The translations under genes and the position numbers were made by a program. DNA of 64,000 nucleotides, from NCBI GenBank assembly GCA_930367215.1, contig OV884058.1, positions 101,951,802-102,015,801 on the forward strand, given 5' to 3'. How positions within the stretch are numbered: position 1 is the first letter of the stretch; every line of letters starts with the position of its first letter. Positions 21,533 to 31,659 of the stretch are shown piece by piece. The stretch is from Pollenia angustigena. Taxonomy: Eukaryota; Arthropoda; Insecta; Diptera; Polleniidae. The notes beneath the pieces were generated by a model. It saw only the letters and a list, made by a program, of their open reading frames with translations. It was not told where the DNA came from and ran no database searches.

Positions 21533-21690
21533 ACACCTATAAAAGTGAACATAACCCGTGATGAAGAAAATTTTGTCTGGCACTGGCAGGAGATAAAATA
21601 ACGTATTAGGTTAAGATTTGATTAATTATTGTTAGTTCATATTTAATATATGAAGATTCAATAAAAAAAAATAATGACAAAAAAAAAAAA

Positions 21691-22916
21691 ACTAGACTCG
21701 GAACTTTGGTATTTCATGACTTTTGGAAATCCTGTGGATTTCCTTTTGGTATTAACAAAGTTGAGGAATGATTTGGGATCGTGAACAAAGTTTCGCTTAA
21801 CATTGCGGAGATAAATCTTATACAGTTCTGTGTTAAGCAAATTATATTCTGCACGCGCAACTGCATATTTTTCATAGTAAAAAATAGCTCTTGTGGTTTT
21901 ATGTTTTTTAAAGTATTTGTTTTTTAAATTCTTAAGAGACGAAAGTTGTTTAGTATTCCAGGGTGGGCCGGATTTGTTACGTGGTAAGTGCTTAGGAATG
22001 CATTCCTCCATATAACTTAGCATAGTTTTATAAAAAGTATTGGTCAAATCGTCAACAGAATACGACGAGCTATTCGAAGTAGTCAGCAATTGAAGCCAGT
22101 TAGTGTTAAATAGACGATTGTTTAGTTCCATGTAATTTGCTCGATTAAAACAGAAAACTTTTTCGTTTAAAGTAGAATATTCTTTTACTGTGTTATTAGT
22201 AAATAAATTGTAGGTTATTTCTATTGTAGGATGATAAAGATCCTCAGGTAAAGTAACAGGGTCAATACGGTTTACAATACATTCATTTGGCTCGTTCACA
22301 AATATTAAATCCAGCAGTTTCCCATAAATGTTACATATACCATTTATTTGATGCAGATATAAATCTGATATATTTCTAAAAACTTCATCTCCAATATCAT
22401 TACTTTGCGTGGGCAAGTAATAACTATGTTCAGCTGAAAATTCCCATGAAATACTAGGCAAATTAAAATCACCAAACACAAAAATTAAATCAACGGGGCT
22501 GAGTTTTGAAGTTACGTTTTTAATTGCTTCTATATGTTGTTTGTAGATAATTGGATCAGAATGAGGTGGGATGTAGGAACAAGTTATAAATATTTTGATG
22601 TTATTTATCTTTAAAGACAATGCCACGAACTCGATATTAAAAGGTATGTCTAATTTTATTTCTTCCATTGGAAAAATATTTGAGATAGCAATTAACACTC
22701 CACCACCAGTCGTAGTTGTAATTCTATCTCGACGAAAAATATGAAAATTATTGCAAAGTATTTCCGAGTTCAAAAAACTATTGTTTAACCAAGTTTCGGT
22801 GAATACAACAATATGACGATTAAAATTAAAGCTTTGTAAATATAAGTTTGAAAGTTTGGATTTAAGACCACGAACATTCTGGTAAATAATAAAAAGTTGA
22901 AAATCTGATATATTAT
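21691..22916 (-). pseudogene. Minus-strand LINE ORF2, endonuclease and linker
   Basis: APE-type endonuclease, which nicks the target DNA. In frame on the minus strand: IIYQNVRGLKSKLSN (about 22880), VVFTETWLNN (metal-binding Glu), TTTTGGGVLIAIS, ITCSYIPPHSDP, VFGDFNLPSISWEF (about 22465), GKLLDLIFVNEP, DLYHPTIEI, and a linker with FVHDPKSFLNFVNTKR. No ATG is visible before the first motif and the frame overlaps the end of ORF1, so translation may depend on frameshift or reinitiation. The frame stops at the Jockey insertion at 21691 and resumes at 17430. Confidence 0.85.
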
Positions 22917-23644
22917 TTAGTTTTTTGAGAAAGTTGACACACGAGAAGGAAGATGAGCAATATTGCGATTGTTATTATTATATTCATATTCACGGACTAA
23001 GACATGAAGAGGCCAGAATGACGGATCAACAACTTGACTAAAAATGTCAAAAGGGACAGATATCTTAAAAGATGTTATGCTTCTCTGTTGCGAGTATGTA
23101 AATTTATGGACGGTTATACCACAGCTCATGCTTATTTTAGATTTAATATAATAATCAATTTCCTCTGCTGTTGTATCAGATGCAAGACGTGATATAAATA
23201 TATGTTTGCTTGGAGGAATCACCCGTAGTCCTCTATGCGTGTTAGATATATTCCCGTCATTTTCTTTGTTTTGAGATACAGTGCCAGGATTGATTTTTTG
23301 TTGCTCGTTTTTATTGTAATTTTGAATGATAGGTAAAGCTTCTCCAGTAATGACTTGAGATGATGTACAAGGAATATCAGGAGACTTAACAACAACAGGA
23401 CCTGGTTTAGGGCTCACCGTACCAGGTATTGAGAGCAATGAAGCAGCACAGTTGGCAGGAGCGACAGAAATTACTTCATTTGTTTCTTTATTTTTTCTCG
23501 AAGATTTTCGACGTTTGGGTGAAGATTGAGGAGGAGATTTTAAGTTGTCAAGCGACTTAAAATCTTCAAAAAGTTTACCATACGTGGAAATACGTTCAGC
23601 CAGCTTTCCGGCTTCATTTTCAATTTCCTTAAAATGTGTTCCCT
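22917..23644 (-). pseudogene. Minus-strand LINE ORF1, 5'-truncated
   Basis: The LINE-derived part seems to begin at GTHFKEIENEAGKLAERIST, followed by a basic, Ser/Pro-rich segment (SPKRRKSSRKNKE), then KHIFISRLASDTTAEEIDYY and SFKISVPFDIFSQVVDPSFW, and ends RVSTFSKN and stop. The second half resembles the C-terminal domain of ORF1 proteins in CR1/L2-type insect LINEs. The upstream open frame to 23813 is T-rich and different in composition. The junction at 23644/23645 reads CTTTTTTCAG|GG on the minus strand, which looks like a splice acceptor or the 5' truncation point. Confidence 0.7.
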
Positions 23645-23882
23645 GAAAAAAGCGATAGAAACTCACACTAATGACTGCACTGATGTAGAGTTTTTTTTTA
23701 TAATTTCGATCATTGGAAAAGAACCGGTAACATTTTTTGGAAAAAATAAAGACGATCAGAAAGAATATACATATTTCATTAGTATTGCATACTTTATTTA
23801 AAATAATCAGCACAATTTATTTGTTTTCACTAGAATGAACATAGAATAGGCTATTGGTGCAATTTTTTTGACTGGCACTGCA
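23645..23882. other. Flank of the LINE with a second Tc1-like terminus
   Basis: GGTGCAATTTTTTTGACTGG at 23857-23876 resembles the inverse of the Tc1-like left end at 13602 (GGTCAAAAAAATAGCACC). It may be the right end of another, mostly lost Tc1-like copy. The rest of the segment has no recognised content. Confidence 0.35.
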
Positions 23883-24992
23883 TGTATAAGCGAAATATAA
23901 TTGTCAAATTTTAAAATCTTTTCTCGTTTTTTTATTTGAAAAAATGTTTTTGTTGGAGGTGACCTGTCGAAAAAAGTGTTTTCTTTGCGTGAAGAGAAAT
24001 TACAAATATCCGACATAGTGATGTGTTGCGTTGTCATTTGCGTTGTCAAGTGGCAACGCAACCGAAATAAAAATTTATTTTAGATAAGAAAACTTATGCT
24101 AGTTGCCATTTTGACAGATTGGCAACCGAAAAAATGAAAACAATTAGGGCAAACAAATCAGAATATTTAAATTTAATAAAATAAAAAGAAATATGTATGA
24201 TAAGTTCTGTACATTTATTTTTCGATGATCAAGAAGAAGGTGTGAACTTGACATGTATTGGGCGACACTTGATAGTCGATCTAAACCTTTCGAATCAACA
24301 TCTGTTCTTGTAAATATTCTTGGTTTGGGGCATATTTTTGTCTTTTCATCAAAGATGCTGTGACTTATTTAGAAGAGACTTTAAAGACTGAGTTTTTAAT
24401 ACATATGTACGTGAATTCAATTCCATTTGTTGCACTAGTAAGTCAAATTGATGTCTCGTGATAATTTTATAAATTTTCTTAACCCAAATAAGAAATATGT
24501 ATGTAATAAAGGGCTGCAAGAATGCATTCGTTTCTTTATTACACACAAGCATTCCAATATTCATTCAAATATTTAAATAGTTAAAGAGTGGCTTACAGAG
24601 TTTAAGAGATAAAATATATAAGAGAGTGTAGTCTGTGTTTTACTTTATCATAACAAAGGCACACATTCTATTCACTCTTTTTTTTGAATATTTATTTACT
24701 CAATTTGTAAATGCAAACACACGCAAGTATATGGTAACAGTTAGACTGTGTGCAAGAAATACTACATAGTAAAATAAGTACTTATGATTATTTTCATTAC
24801 ACATATATGTATCTCTATTTAACAGAATTTTGTAACAAAAATTATAAAAATTGGATTAAAAGTATATTAAAAAGGACTTTAAAATTCTTGCGTTTTACGT
24901 TTTCGATTTCCATAACAAAGTTACTAGTATTAATAATGATGTATTCATGTAATGAGTAAAACATTCAAATAATATTATATTCGAAACTTATA
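23883..24992. other. No gene recognised
   Basis: AT-rich DNA. GCGTTGTCA/TGGCAACGCAA repeats lie at 24028-24062 and TTGCCATTTTGACA / TTGGCAACCG at 24102-24128. The minus-strand frames 23807-24061 and 24349-24564 have no motif. Confidence 0.4.
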
Positions 24993-25631
24993 CAGTATTT
25001 ATCGGATATAAGAACTTAAAAAATCCACGAAAAAAGTTTCTTATAAGCGTTTCTTTCTTATATACAATTATTTTATATAAGAAACTTATTTCTTATATAA
25101 GTAGCTATGGCCATAAGACTTTCATATTTTGGTTTTCTGTCTCTTTTTTTGTTAACATTTCTAACTTTTAAATAATTATTTTCTATGTCTTTGGAGTTTT
25201 TCACTATTTTAGATGTTTTTGCAATTTCGCTTCTTTTTATACCGTTTTGTATTTCTTTAAAAATTTTAACTTTTGTTTTTATTGGCAAAAAAACACAAAG
25301 CTTCTCATGAGTACCAGTTCGCTCATCTAAAACTAAAAGTAAAAAAAACTTTGTTCTTGTTGTAAAGCTGTCAGAAAACAGCGTTGTCCATGCAAACTAC
25401 ATAAATTCTGTGTTGCCGTTGGAAGTTTCTTATATAAATTCTTTTTCTATACATTTTGTGGTTTTGGTGTTTAAGAAAAATGTTCTTTAATCAGTTTTTT
25501 TCTTATAAGCGTTTTTCTTATATGAAACCTTTTTTGTTAGAAAAATCACTAAAAAGACATGGTGTTTTTGAAAATGTTTCTTAAAAGCGTTTTGTTCTTA
25601 TATGAGATGTTCTTATATCCGATAAATACTG
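24993..25631. mobile_element. pogo-like element, internally deleted
   Basis: Perfect 23-bp TIRs, CAGTATTTATCGGATATAAG... and ...CTTATATCCGATAAATACTG, flanked by TA (24991-24992, 25632-25633). CAGT-starting TIRs with TA TSD are typical of pogo/Tigger elements. TTCTTATAAGCGTTT and TTCTTATATGA motifs recur at 25028-25055, 25499-25525 and 25575-25612, probably transposase-binding sites. It carries the N-terminal piece of a pogo-type transposase on the minus strand. Confidence 0.85.
25073..25345 (-). pseudogene. pogo/CENP-B-type transposase, N-terminal DNA-binding fragment
   Basis: The minus-strand frame reads KLCVFLPIKTKVKIFKEIQN, GIKRSEIAKTSKIVKNSKDI, ENNYLKVRNVNKKRDRK, PKYESL, and stops at 25073. 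This matches the order of the CENP-B-type helix-turn-helix of pogo transposases (KTKVKIFKEIxNG ... EIAKT ... KIVKNSKDIE), with several residues deleted between EIAKT and KIVKN and the catalytic domain absent. The frame is open upstream to about 25345 without a clear ATG. It cannot encode an active transposase. Confidence 0.75.
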
Positions 25632-25639
25632 TACACATT

Positions 25640-26089
25640 TTATTATGTCTGTTTTATTTGAATGTGGTAGTATTTTTTTCTGTTTAAATACAGTTGTTTT
25701 CTTTTCTCTTTCGCCTTGTGTGTTCATTCATTTGTTTTTTTAACATAAAATGTAAAGCACTGCGTACTTAAATCGTTTGTTGTACTTAACTTTACCTACT
25801 TAAAAAACAAATTAATGTATTCATATGCCTTTTAAATGTAGTCATGAAGACCTTTGGTATGTAATAAAATGTCAAAATTAAACAAAAATACTAATATTAA
25901 GTTTTTTCGCCTTTTGACTTCAAAAATATATGGGACGATATCACGAAATGACTACATTCTGTGGCCCGACGCATTTTGTATTAAAAATATTACAAAATTA
26001 AAATTCTGAGAACAGGATTAAATAAAACAAAATGTACTTCAACGAGGCGCGGAAATCAAAATAAAATATTTAAGATATTTTTATGAAAA
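25640..26089. other. No gene recognised
   Basis: AT-rich; a purine/pyrimidine-mixed stretch with no repeat or frame worth reporting. Confidence 0.4.
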
Positions 26090-27010
26090 AATTTGGTCGC
26101 ACGGTGCAAATCGTCATTACCATGGTGTGCGTCCAAACGTTTTGTGTTCAAAAAACACAGATTTTCATTAGTATCTCAAAATATATATTATAAATGAAGT
26201 ACGTCAAGTTATTCGAGAAGAATAAACCAACTCAATTTTAATTTCATAAATATAATTTTATTTTAAAACTTATGATTTTGAGACATTTTAGTCCGTGGCT
26301 AATTTTTTTCGTCATTCCCCGTGGGCCAATTTGTTTATTAAAAAACAATGCTTTAAACCGGTTTTTTGGTTAGGTGTTAACTGTCGATGTAACGACAATT
26401 CCCGTTAGTTTTAAAGTGTATTGACAGAAGTGAAAAATGTAGTCAGTTGTTTGAGAGCTTTTGAAATGTTTAGTGTTTTTTGCGCATGTTCCTGAAATTT
26501 TGTCATTCCCGTGGTAAGTATATTTTTCCGTTATTTATATTATAATTTCCAAATTCGTTGTATTGGTTTGTTCATTTTTTAAGTCTTTATTAGATTCTAA
26601 TATATTTTATAAAAATTTTTGAAGATTTTCACATTTAAATCCAAGAATACTCACGTTTCCATCATTACCGTGCAGTCATTACCATGGGAATAATCTAAAC
26701 CTCGGTAATGGCAAAAGGAACACGGGAATTACCTTTTCAATGTGTATTTGAGATTATTCAATCTATGGTAATTATTTAAGAAATTTGATGTTCCCCAAAC
26801 TTAAAAAGTACACCTGGAATTATAATCCAAAGAATGGACATAACGTATGCATTTTATTAAATGTGTTTCCATAAATTGCTGTATGTGTTTTATTTAGCTG
26901 CAATACATGATGAAACGTCATTACCATGCTGCTCAGTCATTACCGTGCCGCACAAATATCATTTCTGTTGGACTATTGTCATTCCCGTGGGGTGCAAAAA
27001 TCATTAAAAT
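26090..27010. repeat. Cluster of GTCATT(A/C)CC(A/G)TGG motifs
   Basis: Variants of a 12-13-base motif occur about ten times: CGTCATTACCATGG (26113), CGTCATTCCCCGTGG (26310), TGTCATTCCCGTGG (26502), CATTACCGTG and GTCATTACCATGG (26664-26688), inverted forms near 26703 and 26722, GTCATTACCATG and GTCATTACCGTG (26918-26949), TGTCATTCCCGTGG (26976). This density is far above chance and suggests the binding-site array of an unknown DNA element. TIRs and TSD could not be fixed; no coding frame. Confidence 0.55.
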
Positions 27011-28062
27011 CCTTAAATATACATGGCCCATTGCTTATTAATATATAAAAAGGTCTTATAAAACATTATCAACCGAAAAATAACACGGTGCTACAGTGAA
27101 AATATACTTGGGAAATGACCTAGTGTAAGTTGAAGGCCTTGTTGAGTAGATCTCAAATCAGTTTTAAAATGTTCGGAAACACCCTCAAATTTCGGAGTTA
27201 TTCCGAAAAAACCATTTTCGGGTAGGTTCGAGTACTTATCAACACGTAACTCAGTTGATTTTTATCCCATTTTTATTTTTTTAATGGTTTCAGAAAGAAG
27301 AGACGTGTGCCTTTCTAAATGTATACACTTTTTGGTATGTGTATACAAGTTTTGTAGTGATATTCTTAATTATATCTGATTTTTATTTGATTTTTTCTCC
27401 ATTTTTCAAGTTTGGTGCCATTTTTTTAAATTAGTTTGTTTAGAAACATACCAATATGTATACACACTATTAAAGCTAATTTAGTTTTGAGTTAAACCAG
27501 CTTTCACTTAATAAAATCGAACAAAAAATAAAAAAGTTATTAAGGTTTTTCAAAAGTGAAAAATTTAGCTTTTTCAAATATTGTTCAATAGACCGGGTTA
27601 ACCTCCATACAAAACAAAAATTATGCCGGTCTCCCCGTAGAATAAAAGATATGTCAATAAAGTTTCTAAAACAGGAAATATTTTTATTTTTTTCTGCTAC
27701 GCTTACAATTACAGCCCTTTTGGTTTTTTATATATAGCGCTGCCATTTAAAGTCTTATCTCATCAAATCGCATATCGGTGTTCATGGCTTGACAGTGGCT
27801 TCATTTTTAATCCGACGGATCCTCACCCCAAATTGTTCAGGTGTCAAAAAAGTCCTTCTAAAACTTAGTATTAAGCCCCTCTTTCTTTTTCACGTACATA
27901 TTACATTTAACCAGGTAGAAGCCAATACAAACCAAAAATATTACAATTGACATAAAATGCTTACAAAAAAAAAAAAAATTTGGGCTGAGGATCTGAGATG
28001 GCATAAGTGGCGCCAAGACTTTCAAGTCGGATTAAAAATGAAGCCACTGTGAAGCCATGCAC

Positions 28063-28665
28063 CAGAGATCAGCAATGAATCGTTTTTTCGCTACTCATAC
28101 TGACTCATGCAATTGTAAGTATAAGTGCTTAGAAATCATTTAAACTAAACTACTCTGATTCACTCATACTCACAAGAGAAATATTTATGAGTGCGACGTC
28201 GACATTATACGCATACTCATAAATGACCTCAGCTTGATTTATAATTTCAAGAAAACACTTACAATACTCACAATGATTCAAATCATTATCTCATCCATTT
28301 ACCGTTTTAACACAACAGAGAAAACACACAACTTAATAATCAGCGCTGCCAGATAAATTTGCCGAAAAATCGTCTACTTCATACATGTTACTTCAGTAAA
28401 CTGTAATTGCCAAATCGTCACTTTGCTATTTCTGGGACAAATCTGGCAGCCTCGCATTTTGCTTCGCCTATACACATTGACTTGAGTAGATTCTAAATCA
28501 AACACTACAAATGTTGGTAAGTATGAGTACGATGAATAAAATGAAACTTTTGAGTGAATATGAGTTTGAATCACATTGGAATAAGTATGAGTGCGTATAA
28601 GTACAAGAATTTATGAGTCATGATTTAGCTCTACTCACTTTTTCACTACTCATTGCTGATCTCTG
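28063..28665. mobile_element. hAT element with CAGAGATCAGC ends
   Basis: Perfect 17-bp TIR CAGAGATCAGCAATGA(A/G) with 8-bp TSD CCATGCAC (28055-28062, 28666-28673). Removing it restores the foldback arm. Subterminal ACTCATA/ATGAGT motifs are repeated throughout (TATGAGT, ACTCATAC). No transposase. A smaller element (28341-28454) is nested inside. Confidence 0.88.
28341..28454. mobile_element. 114-bp MITE, same family as 5139-8471
   Basis: The left end CAGCGCTGCCAGATAAATTT and right end ACAAATCTGGCAGCCTC match both ends of 5139-8471, including CGTCACTTTG near the right end. No TSD was found. Confidence 0.6.
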
Positions 28666-29399
28666 CCATGCACACCGATATGCGATTTGATGAGATAAGA
28701 CTTTAAATGGCAGCGCTATATATAAAAAACCAAAAGGGCTGTATTTGTGGGTGTAGCAGAAAAAAATACAAATATTTCCTGTTTTAGAAAGTTTATTGAC
28801 AATCTTTCATTCTACGGGGAGATTGGCATAATTTTTGTTTTTTATGGAGGTTGACCCGGTCTATTGAACAATATTTGAAAAAGCTAAATTTTTCACTTTT
28901 GAAAAACCTTAATAACTTTTTTATTTTTTGTTCGATTTTATTAAATGAAAGCTGGTTTAACTCAAAACTAAATTAGCTTTAATAGTGTGTATACATATTG
29001 GTATGTTTCTAAACAAACTAATTTAAAAAAATGGCACAAAATTTGAAAAATCTAGAAAAAATCAAATTAAAATCAGATATAATTAAGAATATCACTACAA
29101 AAATTGTATACACATACCAAAAAAGTGTATACATTTAGAAAGGCACATGTCTCTTCTTTCTGAAACCGTTTAAAAAATAAAAATCGGATAATAATCAACT
29201 GAGTTACGTGTTCATAAGTACTCGAACCTACCCAAAAATGGTTTTTTTCGGAATAACTCCGAAATTTGAGGGTGTTTCCGAACTTTTTAAAATTGACTTA
29301 TGATCTACTCAGTAAGGTCTACAACCTACACTAGGTCGCTTTTCAAGTATAAAAAAAAAGTGCTCATTTGTAGCAGCGTGTAATTATTTAAACCCATTT

Positions 29400-30065
29400 T
29401 CGCACTTGGCCGTTTTCAATCCTCGATTGTAGTCAATTCATGATATCGACCCATATACAGCTACCAAAGCTTTATGGTTGCCTAAATATTTATTATTTGG
29501 CAACTGAAATTGACATCAGTTGCCATCTGTAACATATTTTTTGACAACTGTCAACTTAACTAAGTTCGGTTGCCATACATAATCGACCTATACATTTTTT
29601 CGGATGTCATATATCAAATAATGAACTACTGGGTCGAAATTTATGCAAATTTAGGAAACGCCGCTCATGTTAAAAAATACAAAATTTTTTTTATTTTATA
29701 TTTAAACATGAGTGGCGCGGCGTAGGCTGATTCTCTGCTGACAACTCAACTTCAGTTCAGTTGCCATCCGTAATCGACCCATAAATTCAACGTTGAATTA
29801 TGTAGCTGATCGAACGAATTTTCATTTCTCCTACCACGCTTCATTGTCAAAATTTAAAAAAAACCAAGAAAAACAATTCCGCTTTTTTTGATTTCTGAAA
29901 TTTCTTTCCTTTAATTAAAACGGCTAATTATAATATCTGCGTCGATTACGGATGGCAATAATACTGAAGTTGAGTTGCCAGTAGCGAAATCAGGCAACGC
30001 CGCTCATGTTAAAATATTAAACAAACAAAAAATTTGTATATTTTAACACGCTTGCTGTGTACTCA
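29400..30065. repeat. Nested inverted repeats with GTTGCCATCCGTAATCGAC
   Basis: ACTCAACTTCAGTTCAGTTGC plus CATCCGTAATCGACC (29745-29782) is inverted at 29941-29981 (GTCGATTACGGATGGCAATA, ACTGAAGTTGAGTTGCC), and GAAACGCCGCTCATGTTAAA occurs at 29653, inverted at 29705, and again at 29996. Probably one or two foldback MITEs. No coding. Confidence 0.5.
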
Positions 30066-30559
30066 ACTTAAGTGTTGCCAGTTGCCAAATTTATATTACG
30101 TACATTTTGGAGACCACAAATTTGTAGTTGCTGCTAATATTTTTTAAATTAAGAAAGGCGGCAAAACTAATAAGTAGGTTTTTTTTAAGTTTGTGTTTTT
30201 AATGGCCTATTTTACCAATTCTATTTTAATATCAATTTATCAAGCCTGTTCTGAAAATCACATTTTATGAAAGTGATTTCAAATCACAAGAAAGGTGTTA
30301 AGGGCATATTATTTTGTGATTTCAAAACGTTCAGCTACGTAACCAACTTTTTGAAATGACTTTGTTGTTTTTGCGACTATTGTTAGATGACTGTTATAAT
30401 AAATGACTTAAAAAATATTCAATGTGTTTATGCAATAAACTATTTTATTAACAACAAACCATTTTAAATTAAGAAAATTCGATGACACTACAAAAATGAT
30501 ATTTGCTTTTGTGACTTCTGTTATGATTTCAGTTGGTTTTTTTAGTTGAATTAAAGATC

Positions 30560-31180
30560 GCTAATTGGCTAACAGCGGCATGAAAGCAAAGTCTAATATT
30601 TATTAAAAATTGTAAAGGCTGTAAAGAATCACAGGAAAAAATCGCTTCTATCGCGAAAACGCCTAAATTCGCGAAAAATTGCAAGCTTGTAAACAAGCCC
30701 TAAAATTTATTTTAAATCGCTAAATGGGTAAAAAAAACAAAATGTCGGAAAATAACAAAAAAAAAAAAAAAAAAAAAAAAAAAAACAGTGAAAATTCGCG
30801 AAAATTTTCAATTTTTATTTCAAACAAGCTATAAAATTAATTAAAAGTCCCTAATACTTTAAAGAATGGCAAAAATTCCGTAAAAATTTCTAAATTAGCT
30901 GAAATTCGCTAACAGCGGCATGATAGCAAAATTCTACTGTTTATTATAAATCGTCAAAGCTATAAAGAATCAGAAAACTAACAGAAAAAATCGCTTTTAT
31001 CGCGAACATGGCTAAAATTCGTAAACAACTTCAACATTTTAAACACACCCTAAACTTAATTTGAGATCGCTAAATCGGTAAAAAAAAAACAAATTGTGGA
31101 AAAATAACATAAAAAGCATTAAAATGAGCTATAATTTTGTAAAAAAAACTTTTTGTGTTTGCTTGTGCTTTCGACAATTG
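30560..31180. repeat. Tandem duplication, period about 340 bp
   Basis: GCTAACAGCGGCATGA begins at 30568 and again at 30908; AAAAAATCGCTT, TCGCGAA, AAACAAGCCC/AAACACACCC and ATCGCTAAAT(G/C)GGTAAAAAAA follow at matching distances. A poly-A run (30758-30785) lies in the first unit. The two units are diverged, so the duplication is not recent. Confidence 0.55.
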
Positions 31181-31252
31181 AAAACCCCGCCGAAAAACAT
31201 AAAAACGGTGTGATTTACAGAACACCACAAAACCACACGTGTGATTTTAAAA

Positions 31253-31440
31253 CAGTGAAGGGCACACACATGCTATCACATTTATGATTGTGTTGACGAA
31301 ATAACAACAAAGCAACAGCCGAACGTACATTGTCACAGACCGCACAAAGAAGTTTAAAGTGTACATGTGCCGACGTCACACAAGCAGCATTTTTATTCCT
31401 ATGCACGCGTACATAGGATTTGCAAATGTGCCCTTCACTG
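31253..31440. mobile_element. 188-bp hAT MITE, CAGTGAAGGGCAC ends
   Basis: Perfect 13-bp TIR CAGTGAAGGGCAC with 8-bp TSD TTTTAAAA (31245-31252, 31441-31448). The uninterrupted counterpart in the sister copy near 51775 lacks it. The overlapping open frames 31215-31406, 31359-31544 and 31367-31705 are chance. Confidence 0.82.
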
Positions 31441-31659
31441 TTTTAAAACCACATGTGATTTTCAGGCCTGTATGTTTAAAATTCGTTTTTCATGTCAAAT
31501 ATATAAAAATAAGTTGCATTGTGTTAGTAATGGATTTTCTCTGAAATGCGTGAACCTATTTTGTTTCTGTAAAGTTTACTTGGAAGGTGACGTCAATACC
31601 AAGGTTTTTATGTATCAACAGTCTTCAAATGTGTATTGGTTCATATATCCCCATACAAA

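Larger units (their letters stand above)
17431..21690 (+). mobile_element. Jockey-clade LINE, apparently full length
   Basis: It is flanked by ACTAGA (17425-17430 and 21691-21696) and ends in a poly-A tract (21679-21690) preceded by CAATAAAAAAAAATAATGAC. It contains ORF1 with zinc knuckles and ORF2 with endonuclease and reverse transcriptase and no RNase H domain. The length of 4.26 kb is near that of known Jockey elements (about 5 kb); the first ~100 bases are untranslated and could be the 5' UTR or a slight truncation. Joining the flanks at ACTAGA restores the interrupted minus-strand LINE frame exactly (YQSSES|SDELKIS). Confidence 0.9.
15664..23644 (-). mobile_element. Non-LTR retrotransposon (CR1/L2-like group), split by a Jockey insertion
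   Basis: Read on the minus strand: ORF1 with a gag-like C-terminal domain (23644-22917), ORF2 endonuclease and linker (about 22916-21691), reverse transcriptase (17430-15778), a short 3' UTR, and a 3' tail of TAAATAAATAAA type (about 15664-15700). A 4.26-kb Jockey element on the plus strand occupies 17431-21690. Without it the LINE is about 3.7 kb; the 5' end seems truncated because ORF1 lacks a clear start. Assignment to a CR1/L2-type clade is from the look of ORF1 and RT and is tentative. A 3'-end fragment of the same family is at 63437-63500. Confidence 0.8.
27084..29380. mobile_element. 2.3-kb foldback element with ~700-bp arms, TAA target duplication
   Basis: The left end CACGGTGCTACA and the inverse of the right end, CACGCTGCTACA, are flanked by TAA (27081-27083, 29381-29383). 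Arms can be followed from there through GGTAGGTTCGAGTACTTAT, AACTCAGTTGA, ATGTATACACACTATT and TAGCGCTGCCATTTAAAGTC to AAGCCACTGT near the loop (about 27818-28022). The right arm is broken by the hAT element 28063-28665. No coding frame. A TAA TSD suggests a PIF/Harbinger relation. Confidence 0.75.
30244..31470. mobile_element. TIR element with GCCTGTTCTGAAAATCA ends
   Basis: The left end is GCCTGTTCTGAAAATCA; the right side ends ATGTGATTTTCAGGCCTG. The same order of blocks (TTAAGAAAATTCGA near 30472, GTGATTTACAGAACACCAC near 31211) is found at 50508-51822, so this is a dispersed family of about 1.2-1.3 kb. It holds a 340-bp tandem duplication and a small hAT MITE. No coding frame. Confidence 0.5.

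Noticed and set aside
15664..23644. LTR retrotransposon
   Set aside because: No long terminal repeats, primer-binding site, protease, RNase H or integrase motifs; the RT and endonuclease are of LINE type.
24250..24560. Host gene near 24.3-24.6 kb
   Set aside because: The minus frame 24349-24564 has no motif and no neighbouring exon-like frame.
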